From Rhynchonema sp. JSB1_4 (taxonomy: Eukaryota > Nematoda > Chromadorea > Monhysterida > Xyalidae), in NCBI GenBank assembly GCA_030248065.1, contig JASAMV010006607.1:19430-83429 (forward strand): 64,000 nt of DNA. Direction: 5' to 3'. The position numbers and the translations under genes are program-made. Shown piece after piece: positions 1 to 12,390 of the stretch. The notes beneath the pieces were generated by a model, which was not told the DNA's origin, searched no databases, and saw only the letters and a list, made by a program, of their open reading frames with translations. The first letter of the stretch is position 1. Every line of letters starts with the position of its first letter.

Positions 1-36
1 GCAGTATGTCTTTTGGTTGCCTGTTGCGTTGGCAGA

Positions 37-75
37 GACGGGCGGTGCACCAGGGCATCGTCAGTGTGAATACAT
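37..75 (+). repeat. Dispersed ~50-bp repeat, copy 1
   Basis: Contains ACGGGCGGTGCACCAGG followed by CATCGTCAGTGTGAAT. The same core, with GGTGCACC at its centre, recurs on both strands at about 516-565, 3680-3722, 19270-19345, 24640-24695, 26757-26800, 50415-50470 and 53472-53545. The best copies continue into GCACCAGATGGCCACGTGAC. The family is unknown to me. Confidence 0.6.
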
Positions 76-515
76 CAATTGCTGGTGTGAATGGCGGGCC
101 ACGCCCTGTCATAATATCAGCACATCACCTGGAAATCTGTGTTCCTCGGCAATATCACGGGCATTTGGTGTTGTTGCGTTTCGATGCAGCTAATTGGCTG
201 ACCCGGAGTTCTTTGCTGACACACGCTCAAACGGACATTGGAAGTGCGCCACACACTATGAAAAAAATGGACGTTTTGAATCAAATAATGACGGAAATTT
301 GGTTTGTATCTTTAATGCAATCTTTCATACCTGAACGACACCAGTACGACATCTTCAGTGCACGGAATGCGGCACGAGATAAATCGGGCCTCTTCAGTGC
401 TGTCCCTTGATTGACTGCCAACCAGCAAATAACCGCCGGGATCTGACCAACACCAACTCAGTTGACCAAACGTAAATCAAGGGTGGGTTTGGTTGCTGGC
501 TTCTCCATGATCTGC

Positions 516-565
516 TCGCAGACCGCTGGTATCTCAGGTCATCGTCAGTGCGAATATGTCTACCT
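516..565 (+). repeat. Dispersed ~50-bp repeat, copy 2 (degenerate)
   Basis: Shares GGTCATCGTCAGTGCGAAT with the other copies. The GGTGCACC half is diverged. Confidence 0.45.
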
Positions 566-2595
566 GTCAGCCATGAGACTGCATTCACACGTTTCTGGGG
601 TTTCCACAAAATATACATAATCGAAATTTACATTCGATTTCGTACTCGCAAAATCGGCATTGTCATGCTTTAAACCGGCCGAAACCGCCCGGTTATTGCT
701 CGCCGTCACATAAAGAAGCTTGACGGTATACCAACAGCTCACCAGGCAAATTGTTGGGCTCGAAATATCGCCTGAACTTTCTGCCGTTCGGTTGTGCCCG
801 ACTAATCCTCCACTCCAGCGCATCGTGTGGTGGTTGTTCATTGGCCCAACAACATGATCGACTGAAGTCACAATGCAGATCAGACGAGATGTTGGCTTGT
901 TGATGTTGATTGTAGTCTGAAATCGCGCCAGGCATATTGGTGTGCAAGACCATTCGGTCAGTATTAAGTGTGTGGTGGTCGGATCGGAATTAAAAACTCG
1001 GTCATGTGACTTTTTGGGAATTAACGGATTTGCTGATGCCGGCGCATTTGTGCGCAATCTCCAATTGGGAATCCACACACAAAAGGGCCGTGCCAACTTG
1101 GGGGCGAGCGCCATGACAAGCGGAATTGCCCGTTTTCAGTCAGATCCGATCATTTACGATTTAGCGCATTTTCATGCATATGTGAAAAAGTATTTCGCTT
1201 TCTATTTCGAAAGGACAATCGCTGCTAATATTCTTGCGAGTCCAATTTCGCTCAAATCGAAACATCACAAAAATAAATCGCTCTACCAGATGCACACCTT
1301 CGTTTTGATATTCAGCAGTCTGATCAACTGAGTACCCGAGTTTCCCTGAAAAAATACTCACCAGTTTTTTCTTGAAAAATTCATAGCGATTTGGTTTTTT
1401 GAATCGATAAAAAAACTTGAACAAGACGAAACAACAAAATAAAAGTGTTTGAAGCAAACTTTGCGACGGATCACGACCACGTTGACCCGTTCGAAAGCAC
1501 GCTTGCACTGAAGAATTTTTAAAAAAAATATTATGTTCATGATTTTATTTTCTCAAATTATGAACAAATCTCAAGCTTTATGTTTTATTTTCTTACACGC
1601 TCACCTGATTTGCAGCATATTGAGACAATAATAACCAATGCTACTAAATGCATTCCTGTGCTTGAATAATAAGCTCGAAGTTATTTAGTATACACGCTAA
1701 AACTGATGGTGGCTGCGGCGAATGAAGAAGTTATAACTAAAAGCAACCCCATAAACCGGTTGATAATTACCTAAATGTCTTTGGCGCGTTGTGAGTTGCT
1801 TGTTTTCAGTCAGGTTAAGTTGGTAACCTGACAAGTGAAACGTTGAACAAACAGCTGTTTCGCCTTCGTAATGATTATGGCACACAAATATAATTAGTCT
1901 TTCACTTATTGCCTGTTGCATAAGGCTGCAGAATTTTGCTGCCATTTGCCAATTCGTTTTATCATTTTATCAGCAAAGCACAGAAGTGGTGTGATTTATT
2001 ATACAGCAGGTATAGAGCACAGAAATAAAGATCATTTTGACAGCAACAATCAACACAATAAAATGTCAACAGAATTTGTGCGTTCTTTGCAGGCGGTTAT
2101 TTCAAGTCTAGCACACTCGTAATAAACATTGCAATGAACCACAAGCATTTAAAAAGACTTCGAAACAAAGATAAAGCGAGCAAAACAAATTTCAGAAAGA
2201 AAGAGAACAACAGGATTGCACTTCGATAAAAATGCCAAATTTTCAAAAGAATTCCGATTTCATTTTTTAAAATTACACCAGAGATTGCGTATTTCCTCCC
2301 GAGGTCAAATATTTTCCCCAATTTTTTGTCTATATTTTCGGCAGTTCACATGATACATGTTATGATTGTACTTCTACTTCCAAGCTTAGCCTTAGCCTGC
2401 TCTAGAATGAGCCTGTGATCTGTACACGCAGAAATAATGGGCAACAACTTTTTCAAAAAATAATAAAAAGCAGTTTTTACATATATAGAGCAAATGAAAA
2501 AAAATAATAATATGATAATAACAAACTCATATCACGTGCCTACTGTAGTGACAATCGAAGAACGAAAACCAAAAACATCAAAACCAATTAAGGCC

Positions 2596-2657
2596 GCTCT
2601 CTGACAAAAGCAAGAAGCAAAAAGTGTGCTGTGAACTTTTTGCTTTTGTCAGAGAGC
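2596..2657. repeat. Imperfect 22-bp-stem hairpin
   Basis: GCTCTCTGACAAAAGC plus AAAAAG on the left pairs exactly with CTTTTTGC plus TTTTGTCAGAGAGC on the right. The left arm has a 7-nt extra bulge (AAGAAGC) and the loop is about 11 nt. The size resembles a microRNA precursor or a short MITE remnant. The sequence alone does not decide between them. Confidence 0.45.
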
Positions 2658-3291
2658 GCCTAGAAAATAGTGCATCTGGAAAGATTAAAAAAATGCAGGA
2701 GAAGAAATACCAATTCTTCGGTGACCGGACTTGTTTTTGTAGTGACATGTTTTTTGAAATCAAGAAAAACAAACAAAAAACCATGCGTAAATTGCGTTCA
2801 AAAGGGGAAAGCTGCTCTGATGTTTCACTAAACGGAAAACTCATCAAAATTGCAACATGAAGACGTACAGTGTCAGGTAAGAAACGTAGCAGTGAAAATC
2901 GACTAAAATATTAATAATTACAGCTGTAAGATACACAAATTGCAAACAAACAGAGGTTTTATTCCATAAATGACTTGTTTTGCGTTCAGATCCGGGGTAC
3001 TGTACTTGCAGATCGTGGAGCCTGAAAAAAAGAGACATCTGGCGTTTCATAATTTTATCTGTTCCTTATCAACACGGATAGATAAACAACAGCTTGGCGA
3101 TTGTTACGTGAAAAAGAGATGATTTTCGAGACCCGAACTGAACCGATCACCAAGTTTGAGGATACGGCGTGGCAACGTTGGTGATTGGGTTGGATTGGAT
3201 AAACCCAATCCCCTTTTTCATAGATCACCATGTTCGTCGACAAATATAGCAGACTGTATTCCATTATACGTACCTACCCATTTGCGCACAT

Positions 3292-6200
3292 CTACGCCAT
3301 CTCCACGGTGTGATCGGTGTTGATTCCGTAACGACGCATGTTGATCGATCCGAGACACAGACCGCACGACCGGAAGATCGGATCGAACAGCGAGCGAATC
3401 AGGAAATTCCACGCCTGTGAATGGAATGAAACATTTCAATTGTTTTTCTGTGAAACATCGGTTGACGTTGTGCAGTGTTAACAATGTCATGTGCTTGCTG
3501 CTTGTGAGACTGCGACGAAGCACAAAAATTGTCTCGCGCACAAATGCCGGGATGATACACTGGAGCATTGAGCTCGAATTTGACCTTATTCACAGCGTTC
3601 AGATGAACATGAGCTTGCATGTAGTCAGTAATGTTTCACACGAACATCAAAAACAGGTCGTGTGTGCTCTATGTGACCAACAGGTGCATTCGTATTGACG
3701 ATGACCTGGTGCACCGTGTCCGTGTGGTGTTAAAACAGAACGAACAGCAAAAACGGAATGGAAAACCACGCTGTACATTTCGTGTTATACAGAAAACTTC
3801 GTCGGTGACGAATTTTTGTCTAAGCACACACATTCTAGTCCACGCAAGCCCATTCACCTTAGCGATCCAAATAGCGGGCACGGTGAGGGCACGACCGAAG
3901 GGCACGCACGCCCAGATGTTGAACACAGCCAACAGCGCGAACACGAGGCCCCAGATGATCGCACACGGGATGGCCAGCAGCAGGGCAAACACTGCAATAC
4001 GGTAGATGGGTTACGGTAGCTGGGTTACGATAAGAGGAGATGGCAAGGTACGACCTAGCACCAATCTGTGAAACATCACCAAGCTTTCCCGCGGTCAGCT
4101 CACCGCGACACATATGCGCACTGGCAGTAATTTTGGTAATTCGCGTGGCAAAAATAGCAGGGATAAAATATGTGCGGACCAGGAGGACCTGAGTACCTTT
4201 TGCCTTCGAATGATCGGACCAATACTATGCTCTGCTGAACGTACAATGCAAGATGACCAATTTAGGCGCTCGCAAACAAGGTCTTAGCCACTTTACGATT
4301 TTCGGAAGCCAGTTTTATACATAACCACATTGTGAGGAGTATCTTTCCAGAAACAACCCAATGAAACATCACCCACATTTGTAGAAGAAGCAGCGTGTGC
4401 ACGAGAACAGACGATAGGTGAGTCTCCATGAACAGTCCCACGAATGGTTGGTGTCCGGCTCAGCCAGGATATCCTCGAAGTTCAGCTGTAAAAAAAGATA
4501 AAGATATTTTTAAGTAAATTTCCAATCTTTTTTTGAAAAAAATTAATACATGTTTTACTGTCTTTATAGCTATGTATAGGCATGCCAACACGTATAGTTG
4601 CTCAAATATTTGTTTGTACTATTATCCACCTGAAACTGCCACCTTTCCTTTTTTGTTGCGACCCCCTTTCACGGTGCGGGGTCGCACCGCACCGCGGACC
4701 ACAATAGTTTTTCAGCGCGGCACAACACAAACAAATGAAAGCACAATGCGCCTGCTGAAGCGGCACCGCCGTGCTTTTGCTTTGATCATATTCACGGGCC
4801 AGAAATCAAATATGACATGCATGACTTGATTTGATTTGGGACTTCTTTGATATCCTGTACCCTTTTGGTGTGTATTCTGATTCTTCGGATGCAATCAGCG
4901 TTTAATGCAGGGATTCGTTTGGTCCCTCTGGTCAGTTTGGCAGGAATGGCATATTATCAATGCGCGTATTGCACTTAGATGTATGTACATTATCGACGTG
5001 CACCAGGACCGTTACAATCATCCGATCGCGCGGTAAAGAGGATCAGTAAACAAAATCAGTACGTGTTCAAACCAGAAGGTATACTGTACACCGTATAGAT
5101 GCGACCGGACATTGTGACACTTCAAATCTGTTGACTTTTGCACCTAATACGGTCCTTTGACAAATATGGGTCACAGAGAGCGTGACGAAAGTGTTCTTAT
5201 TACGAAAGAGAAATATTGTGATTAGATTGAGTCACAAAGCATTATCGTGAAGCTTTGTGACATAACAAATCTGTGTGCACTATGCGCTCTACATGTCGGT
5301 GCGTAAAATGGTCTTTGAAAGCGCAAAAGATTTTGAAAACACAGTTGGCAGCCAGGCCAAACATTTTTTAAGATTTTAACATCGCTAGTGTAGTAAAGAC
5401 TCAACGCCTGTGAAACATCAGCCAGCTTACCTTGATGTGCTCGTTGAGATTGTGCTCATCACGATCCAACATGTTCAGGCCAAACAAACATTCGTCCTTC
5501 TTCTCCGGCTCGTCTGTTTCCTCTTTCGGCTCCTTCGGTTTCTTCTCGAACCTTAAAAATACTATTTTTATGGTTTTCTACTCACTTTTCTGTGGTCTTG
5601 CACACATTAGGTGCTTGTTTTGACTGCAACATCAAGGTTTGGCGATCAGAATGGAAGAGCTTCAAACATACAGTGGCGGCCATAAGTTTTTAGACTCTTG
5701 CAGTGGATTTTGAAACTCGTGATTTCTGCTCTCTGCAGCTGTGTGTGAGCTCGGCTGCTGCGTCCGTTGTCTTGCGGCAGGTGTCCACTATGACCATGGC
5801 ACATGCCGATCTCAGATCTCCACATCAAAAACAAAATGTGGCAGAAGTTCGGTGCTGGGTCCCATTCAGGCCCGGCCAAAAGTTTTTAGACTTTTTCAGA
5901 TGACCGTCTCTTTGGTTGTTTTTGGTGGCTTTTTGAGTTAAATACGACCCCTACGAGTAAGTTGAGGTGCCCTGATCGTTTGGGGAAGGTTTCGCCACTC
6001 TTGGTTCCGCAACGGTGGAGGAGTGGCTGATTGGCGGAGGAGGAGCGGCCAAAGTGCCGAGAACCTCAGAGCTAAACCACTAATCGGTTGTAGAGTGTTA
6101 TGTCGGTTCAGATTGAGGTTTGTTTTTAATCTAAACAACGTGACAAACCACTAATGACCATTATTTGCAAGATTCAGCAATATAGTCACCAGCCACGGTG

Positions 6201-9200
6201 CCCTCGGTTTTTCCCCGACATTGCCGGATTCACCGGTGGGTTGTAGATTTGGTTATAGTTGAGTGGAGGTGTGAGCTGGATGGAACCAAACAGGTCGACA
6301 GTACAGGCAATCATGTTTGACTCTTACTAAACTGACAATAACCGGAATTGGACCACTGCCACTAAAATTACAGAGGGCCCAAATTCACATGTCGGTCTTA
6401 ACTACTGAATTATGCCCAAATATCAAGGATTGTTTTTGAACCAGTCTGTATTTCTTGAAGGAGTGGTTCTACGTGGTTATTGTCGTTTGACGAAAGTGAG
6501 CTGGTGCAGCAATCGGTCTAACTACAGGGTTGGTGATCCACCCACCCCTATGTACTCCCGAGCTGCAGACGATAACTATGGTCCGCCGGGGTCCCCGACA
6601 CCGACCATGCGAATCGCGAAATGTTGAAAAGTAACCCACGGTTACCAGAGGCTCAGAATATGATGCTGACGCTTATTTACCACTTTCCAGACAAGAGTAG
6701 ATTATAATGAGCGGTCATTCGCAGCTCTAAGACCGATTCATGATCGATCTTTGGGGTTGCCGACACTTTGACTGTTCCTCCTCCTCCAATCAGCCACTCC
6801 TCCACCGTTATTCATCCGAGAGACTCAACACACATCACAAATGATCGGGCTACCTCGATTTGCCTCATACACACCAGATTTGTCACCAAAATCAATCAAA
6901 ACAACCAAGAAAACGATCCACTGAAAAAGTCTAAAAACTTTTGGCCGGGCCAAAACCTGGCCGGCTGCGAAAAAATTATGCTCACAACCAAACAATACAT
7001 AAAGATGGCTTGTTCTGCTGTATGACTAATTCGTCGGTATCAGTAAAAATAAGACCAACCCCCACAACCACTTTTTCGAGAAAAAAGCGTTTGAAGTTGG
7101 CCTGACCGCATTTCCAACACGGTTTGGTTCGGTAGGCTGATGTTTGGCATGCCTACGTAAGGGAGCTTGCTGATCATCATAGAAACAAAAGTAGACTTTG
7201 AAACATCATATCCAAGCAAAAACAAAGCTATTTGTCGGTTGGTTTTAGTTCACAAAAAAATAAATATAGACCAAGCCCCTTGGCGGAGCAGTTGAAAACC
7301 GAAAAATAGTCCAACCCCCATTTTCTCTGCCATTTATTTTTCGCCTGCTTGAAAATGATTCAATACGCATACGGGGTTCATGAAAACGTCTTAAATGCAG
7401 CATTATCATTCAAAATGCTTGTTACAGAGGTGGGAATCGGGTTACCTCGGTCCGGCATGGCCGGATTCAGAAAAAGTCAGCCCGGTCCTATCCGGCCCGA
7501 TTTTTTGGGCCGGGTTTTTCTGATTGTATTTTGAAGCAAACGTCGGGTGTGAAGCGATTGGTTTCTGTTTGTTGAAATCATTGATATTCACACATTGAAA
7601 ACATAAAGAAAAACATGAAAAAGCTTGTCTGTGAGAAGCTTCGAACTCGTGGCTCTCACAACCACAGTCAGATATGCTTGCCACTGTGCTAAAGACGCCG
7701 ACAGCCAAGCCGCCTTACGATACATTATAAACGTAATGATCCGGCCAGCAGCGACGCACTCACGGAGAGAGCGTAAAGTCCCTAATACAACACACACACA
7801 CAGCTGGGGTATTATGCAACAATCATGTGCTGAAGCAATCTTGTGTGTGTGTGTGTGTGTGTGTTGGGGTCGCGTGCTTTGGGGCTTGGTCTTTTTTGTC
7901 CGCGAAAATTCCTCCGCCAACCAACTTGGTTTTCTTTTTCAAAAATAAGAAACTAGACCAACCCCCAACGGGGACTAGCAGGTGTTTTCAACATGCTGTA
8001 ACTCAATGTACATAGCGTTTTGAGACAAAATTTTTGGTGAATGTTTAGAATAGTTTGCCAGCTACACGCTGCACACAAAAAGGGGGTTGGTCTTTTGTTG
8101 GGGCTTGGTCTTAATTTTACTGATACCGACGAATTAGTGACGTCATACCCAGCCCAGATCCCAAGCTCGGCCCACTCGCTGCAGTCAGCTTGCTGTTTCA
8201 GGCACGTGCATTATTACAACACAAGAGTCTAAAAACTTATGGCCGCCACTGTACATTGATGTTTCGGTTCAGGATTATTTATGTACTGGCCCACAATACT
8301 CAGGCGTAATAAATTACGGTAAAAAGCTGTGAAACAGTAGCCTGCCCCTGGCCAACCATCCGGTCCAGAACCATTGTTTCGGCTCTTTGGTGGGCGCATT
8401 CTGATCGTTCTCCGTCTTCGCCTCACCGCCCTCTTTGTTCTCTTCACCTTCTGCAATAAGAACGAGTGCGACATTATTGCGCAATATTGTAAAAACGAGT
8501 GGAATATTGTTGTATAACACTGGTCTTCTGTGAACACTGCGGTTGATGTGTCCCCTGCTTGGCTGCATGAAACCACTTTGAACCTCCCCGACACCGAAGT
8601 TAAAAAGCACACAACTTTGTTGAGTCACCAACACCAACACCAAAGTGCAAAAATGCTCAGTATCGAGTGACCTGATATTGGAGCCTGTTCTGTTCTCGCA
8701 GAACAACTCGAGGTTGCATTTATAAAGAAAAGATACGCAGGGTTCTTCAAATGGAAATTGGGGGAACCACACATCACAGAAAAAACAAAAATGTTGCCAC
8801 ATTCAAGCACGCACAGCTGCTTGTTACAGCTTATCCAAACACGCACGCGCTTGTAATCGCAAACAGATGTTATCCATCAAAAAAGCAAGCCAGGAAAACA
8901 GAACGCAGTATCACCCAGATTGATTGCTGGTGTTTCCCCGCCAGGATAGATAAACAGTTCGGTGTTTCGAAGTGTAATTTATGCCAAAACTGGGTTATGC
9001 TTGGGTGTTTCCGTGCCCTGATGGCAAAAGGCGGGAGCGGAAAACTAATTTTGATTGTGGTTCACAATGTGTCCTTTTTTCTGAAAATTCGAGCTGAACA
9101 CAGCGTCGGCGTGGGCGAGATTATGCGTAATTTATGGATTTTCTGGCGCCTCACAGAAAAACGGCTGGCAAAACAAAAACACGATGCAAAAATGCCTTCC

Positions 9201-10900
9201 ATCTATTTAAATATTGATATGGCTTGTCTACATTATGAAACGCGGATTTCCGCCTGTAACATTTCTGCCTGGCCACAGGAAGCGCGGCAAATTGAAGAGG
9301 AAAATGTAACAAGCTAGTGACTCATCGAAGTATATGGCCCTCTACAATGCATTTAGTTGTTTCGTCCCTTGAGTGTCTTCAGTGAATAAATACTTTAACG
9401 CAGTGACCATAAAAATATCGGGTCGGTGCACCATAAAGACGATAAGACTGTAGACCTGTGTACCTTTCAGCTCCTCACTGGTCTCCTTGACTTTCTTTTC
9501 ACGATGGAAAAATCGTCCGAAACCAGTGCGCGTCTTTGTCTCCACCTTCTCGGTCGTCGCTGTTGCGGTGTGTGTGGCTGAAACATCAGGAGGAATCAGC
9601 GTGACCGTGTAATGTTTCAATATTCTTGCTTGATCTATTACTGATAGTGTCGGTTATCTGGAAAGAAATTATACGGGCTGTGCGGTTACAAAGAAATTGG
9701 AATCCCAGGCCATGCTGCAGTGTGTGAAAATTGTTAGAAGAAAAGCAGTAATGGTGCAGTTCATACTATATGACGCTGGATGAAACAGATCAGCCATGTC
9801 AGGTGAAATTGAACACGAAACACGCAGAGTGAGGCAGCGTGCTTGTCGGTGCGTTTGAAAAAAAGTGCATGAAAAACTGCAAGAAACTATATTGCGAATC
9901 GTGTTGCTTTATAGAGAGCCACTTCAACACCCCAGCGCATGCCAGGAAAAACACAGCATATGTAGGTTGGTACGGTTTCAAATTTGGTGGTCGATCTGCC
10001 TTGTCAGGTACATATTGCAGCAAAAAGCTTATTCGACCCCCTGGATCTGACTCTTTTGAGCTTGACTTGGCCTGACAGTACTGATCGCGGTCACCAAATT
10101 TGGCACCGATCACAGTTCATAGTCACCAGCGGCTGCTGCCGGTTCAACCGCTTTCACTATCGGGTGTTGGGGTTGGTCCTTTTCGACCAATTTGGTCGTT
10201 TCGTCGCTCACTGTGGCAGGAAACAGGAGAAATTGGTGTAAATTTAGAGGATCGAAGGAGACTTTCAATTATGGTGCCGAGCGTATAAGCTAGCAAATGG
10301 TTTTATACGTGCGACTGACCTCAAAATTGCTGCCGTGAGCACGAAAAAGTTTACTGGACAATCAATCTTAGTGCATAACTACAGCGTTCCATGTTTATAC
10401 GCATGGCATTGATATTCCGGAAACCGCAATTAACCAAGGGGCACACAATACGTACCGTCCTGAACCGGGTCAGGTACAGTCTGGTCCTGTTCTGCAGCCG
10501 GTGCATCTTCAGTGGCTGCTACTGTTCGTGGGAAAATTGGCGGAAAAGTTTTAATTTAAATCTTTTTTTAGAATTTTCATGCACCATATTGGATTTACCT
10601 CTATCTACTGTATATATATCATGCACCATGCAAGTTTTTCAACACACAAAACTCCTCTGTTACACGTTTCGCTTGGTTAATTCAGTATCAAACCTCAAAA
10701 ACATGTTAAATAAAGCCATTGGCCTAATATTAAGGTGGGGTGCATGAAACATCACCGAGAGTGACACATACAGAGAGTGACAGAGTGCGCGCACCTACGA
10801 AATACGAGTCGTGCCTACTTTCGGTAGTTTCGGTCTCGGCCGGTTTGTCGGTGTCGGACTTGAGCGGGACTTGTTCCATAGCGATTGCCTCAGTAGCCAT
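3292..10900 (-). CDS. cav-1: Caveolin, 7 exons, 271 aa
   Basis: Caveolins are monotopic membrane proteins that oligomerise into the scaffold of caveolae and signalling domains. The exons, in coding order, are 10900-10819, 9577-9464, 8450-8318, 5551-5431, 4485-4377, 3991-3858 and 3414-3292. All introns are GT..AG, the phases agree at every junction, and the total is 816 nt. Residues 1-150 form a variable, charged, Lys/Glu-rich N-terminus. The family signature FEDILAEP sits at residues 153-160, followed by SWDCSWRL. Residues about 188-220 form the hydrophobic hairpin (IIWGLVFALLAVFNIWACVP). The C-terminus has FDPIFRSCG and ends INMRRYGIN..., like worm caveolins. The ATG at 10900 is the first in frame. 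The exon 1 donor is uncertain: 10819 (A|GTAGGC) was chosen, but a donor about 26 bases further on, in the same phase, would add nine residues. The third intron hosts a nested Tc1-type element. The family assignment is secure; the exact N-terminus is less so. Confidence 0.93.
3680..3722 (-). repeat. Dispersed ~50-bp repeat, copy 3
   Basis: Reverse-strand copy: GTGCATTCGTATTGACGATG followed by ACCTGGTGCACC on the plus strand. It lies inside the last caveolin intron. Confidence 0.55.
5866..6953. mobile_element. Inner TIR element with TIRs paralogous to its host element
   Basis: The ends carry GGCCCGGCCAAAAGTTTTTA followed by GACTTTTTCAG, in inverted orientation at 5869-5902 and 6919-6953. A second inverted pair lies inside (GGTGGAGGAGTGGCTGATTGG near 6013 and its complement near 6785). 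The ends resemble those of the enclosing Tc1-type element (shared AAGTTTTTAGACT core), so the two are probably related families. No coding capacity is visible. Confidence 0.65.
7615..7700 (-). pseudogene. tRNA-like sequence / tRNA-derived SINE head
   Basis: On the minus strand TAGCACAGTGG fits the internal A box of a tRNA gene, and GAGTTCGAAGC about 35 nt downstream fits the B box. The anticodon stem has a mismatch, the loop lacks the expected U33, and the acceptor stem pairs only partly (GTCT/AGAC). A functional tRNA is therefore unlikely. A tRNA pseudogene or the head of a SINE fits better. Confidence 0.4.
7842..7864 (+). repeat. (GT)n microsatellite
   Basis: Eleven or so uninterrupted GT dinucleotides. 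Confidence 0.9.
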
Positions 10901-12205
10901 ATATTGATTGATTAATTGATCCAATAATATTCAATTCAAATACCGATCGATTTCGGTATTATTGATATTTTATTGATCGTTTCCCTCTGCTGTTGTTGGT
11001 ATCGCCGACAGCACGGTGAATGCTCTGGAATAAACGATTAGTCAACAACTGAAGGTTGTGAAAACTTGATTATTTTATTTATTCAAGTTTATTTTCTGCG
11101 TATGGCTTTTATGGACTTAATGTTGGCCCAATGTCACAGGTAAATTTCAAATTTCGTTGTCTCACGCATTCTTACAGACGCAGGACCCCGTTCGAGTGTA
11201 ACAGGCAGTAAGCTAGCACATATGAACAAGCCACGCAGCTGACACTCACAGCTTGTGTGACTGTAACATTGAAACGCAGCGAGACAGCTCGTGGCATGTT
11301 GACTGCGTGTTGAGCTTTAACATGCTTCGAAACGGGACATTATATGAGGCGAGGCACCATCGAAATAGAAACTATAGCTATAGGTATACATATCATGTCC
11401 AGCAGTTTAGGTGTGCAGCAGCAAAGACAGGCGGCCATAAATAAAAAACGAACCGCAATGCATTCAGCTGACGAAAACTAATGACAATTTAGCGGCCCAT
11501 CCCCGAAAGGAAAAGTCAGCAGTTTTGTATTTTCTCTTCCTTCTTCCAGGGTTCAAGGGTTCGGGGTGAAAACTGCAAACAGAATTGCAAGCTTTGGCGA
11601 TATATTTAACGACCGCCCAACGTTCCAGACATCAATGCATACCAAAGTGGCCTGCATATGATACACAGAAAAAAACAATGGCACTAAAAACACCAAGGTA
11701 TACCACATGTGTGCCACAGTGTGCTGCTGGATGCGCCGTGCAACAACGCGTAATTGCGCAACATCAAGAATCGACCCCCCCCCAATTTGTGGATCAAACT
11801 GGACGGCACACACGCTTGGCAGTTGGTCACATCACATGTTTCAGAAACACTGCGTCGCTTATAAGTTATAGTTGACCATGCTGTCTTCGTCTGCTGCGAC
11901 TGAATGAACATGCGGACTAATTGCTCGGTCGTTGACGCAAATCGTCAACACCGGTCGTCAGCGCAAGCAGTCCTGAATGAGCGCGAGCGCTTGAGTTGAC
12001 TATGCGCCTTGACGACATTCATATAAGTCAAAATGCCAAAGTGCCGAACAGAACCGTTAAGCGGACTTAAGCTCATCGCTAAACTGATCAAAACAAGCAC
12101 ACCATGCATCGTACAGACAGTCCTTATGGATAGTACGGTACCATGCATACCACTTGGTCGCAACATATAGCCACACAGAAGTGACTGCACCTAGACCTAA
12201 TACCA

Positions 12206-12390
12206 AGACTGTACAGTCTGCCATGTTTATAGTGACATGAACCCCAATCGGTCATTTTCAGTCACTCACAAGCATAAAGAGAAGTCACCGCATATAGAAG
12301 TGGAAGCTTAATGAGCAGAGTGGCAACAAAATTGTTGCAAAATATTCACCATTTGAGAGGGTCACTATAACGAGGCCTGACAGTGGACTC
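12206..12390. mobile_element. Degenerate mariner-like MITE
   Basis: The left end CAGTCTGCCATG..TTATAGTGAC is roughly inverted at the right end (GTCACTATAACGAGGC..CTGACAG). The TATAGTGAC sub-terminal block matches the element at 14424-14558. The boundaries are approximate. Confidence 0.4.

Larger units (their letters stand above)
1..3291. other. 3' flank of caveolin; no gene recognised
   Basis: I find no coding region in this stretch. Open frames here are short and lack protein-like composition or paired splice sites. It holds two copies of a dispersed repeat of about 50 bp (37-75 and 516-565), a 62-nt imperfect hairpin (2596-2657) and AT-rich spacer. On the minus strand it lies directly downstream of the caveolin stop codon, so part of it is probably 3' untranslated region. 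A TTTATT at about 2956 (AATAAA on the minus strand) is a possible polyadenylation signal about 330 bases past the stop. That last point is inference. Confidence 0.5.
7029..8134. mobile_element. TIR element with TA target duplication
   Basis: Inverted ends ATTCGTCGGTATCAGTAAAA at 7029 and the complement ending CCGACGAAT at 8134, each bordered by TA. Several sub-terminal inverted copies of the motif GACCAACCCC / GGGGTTGGTC lie inside, together with a (GT)n tract at 7842-7864 and a tRNA-like segment at about 7615-7700. No transposase frame is seen. Confidence 0.65.
5671..8251. mobile_element. Tc1/mariner-type TIR element, nested, no transposase seen
   Basis: Perfect terminal inverted repeats (CAGTGGCGGCCATAAGTTTT, continuing to TAGACTCTTG, at the left; its complement at the right) are flanked on both sides by TA (5669-5670 and 8252-8253). 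A TA duplication is the hallmark of Tc1/mariner insertion. No transposase reading frame survives. At least two other inverted-repeat units lie inside it (5866-6953 and 7029-8134). It occupies the caveolin intron between the exons at 8318 and 5551. Confidence 0.8.
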
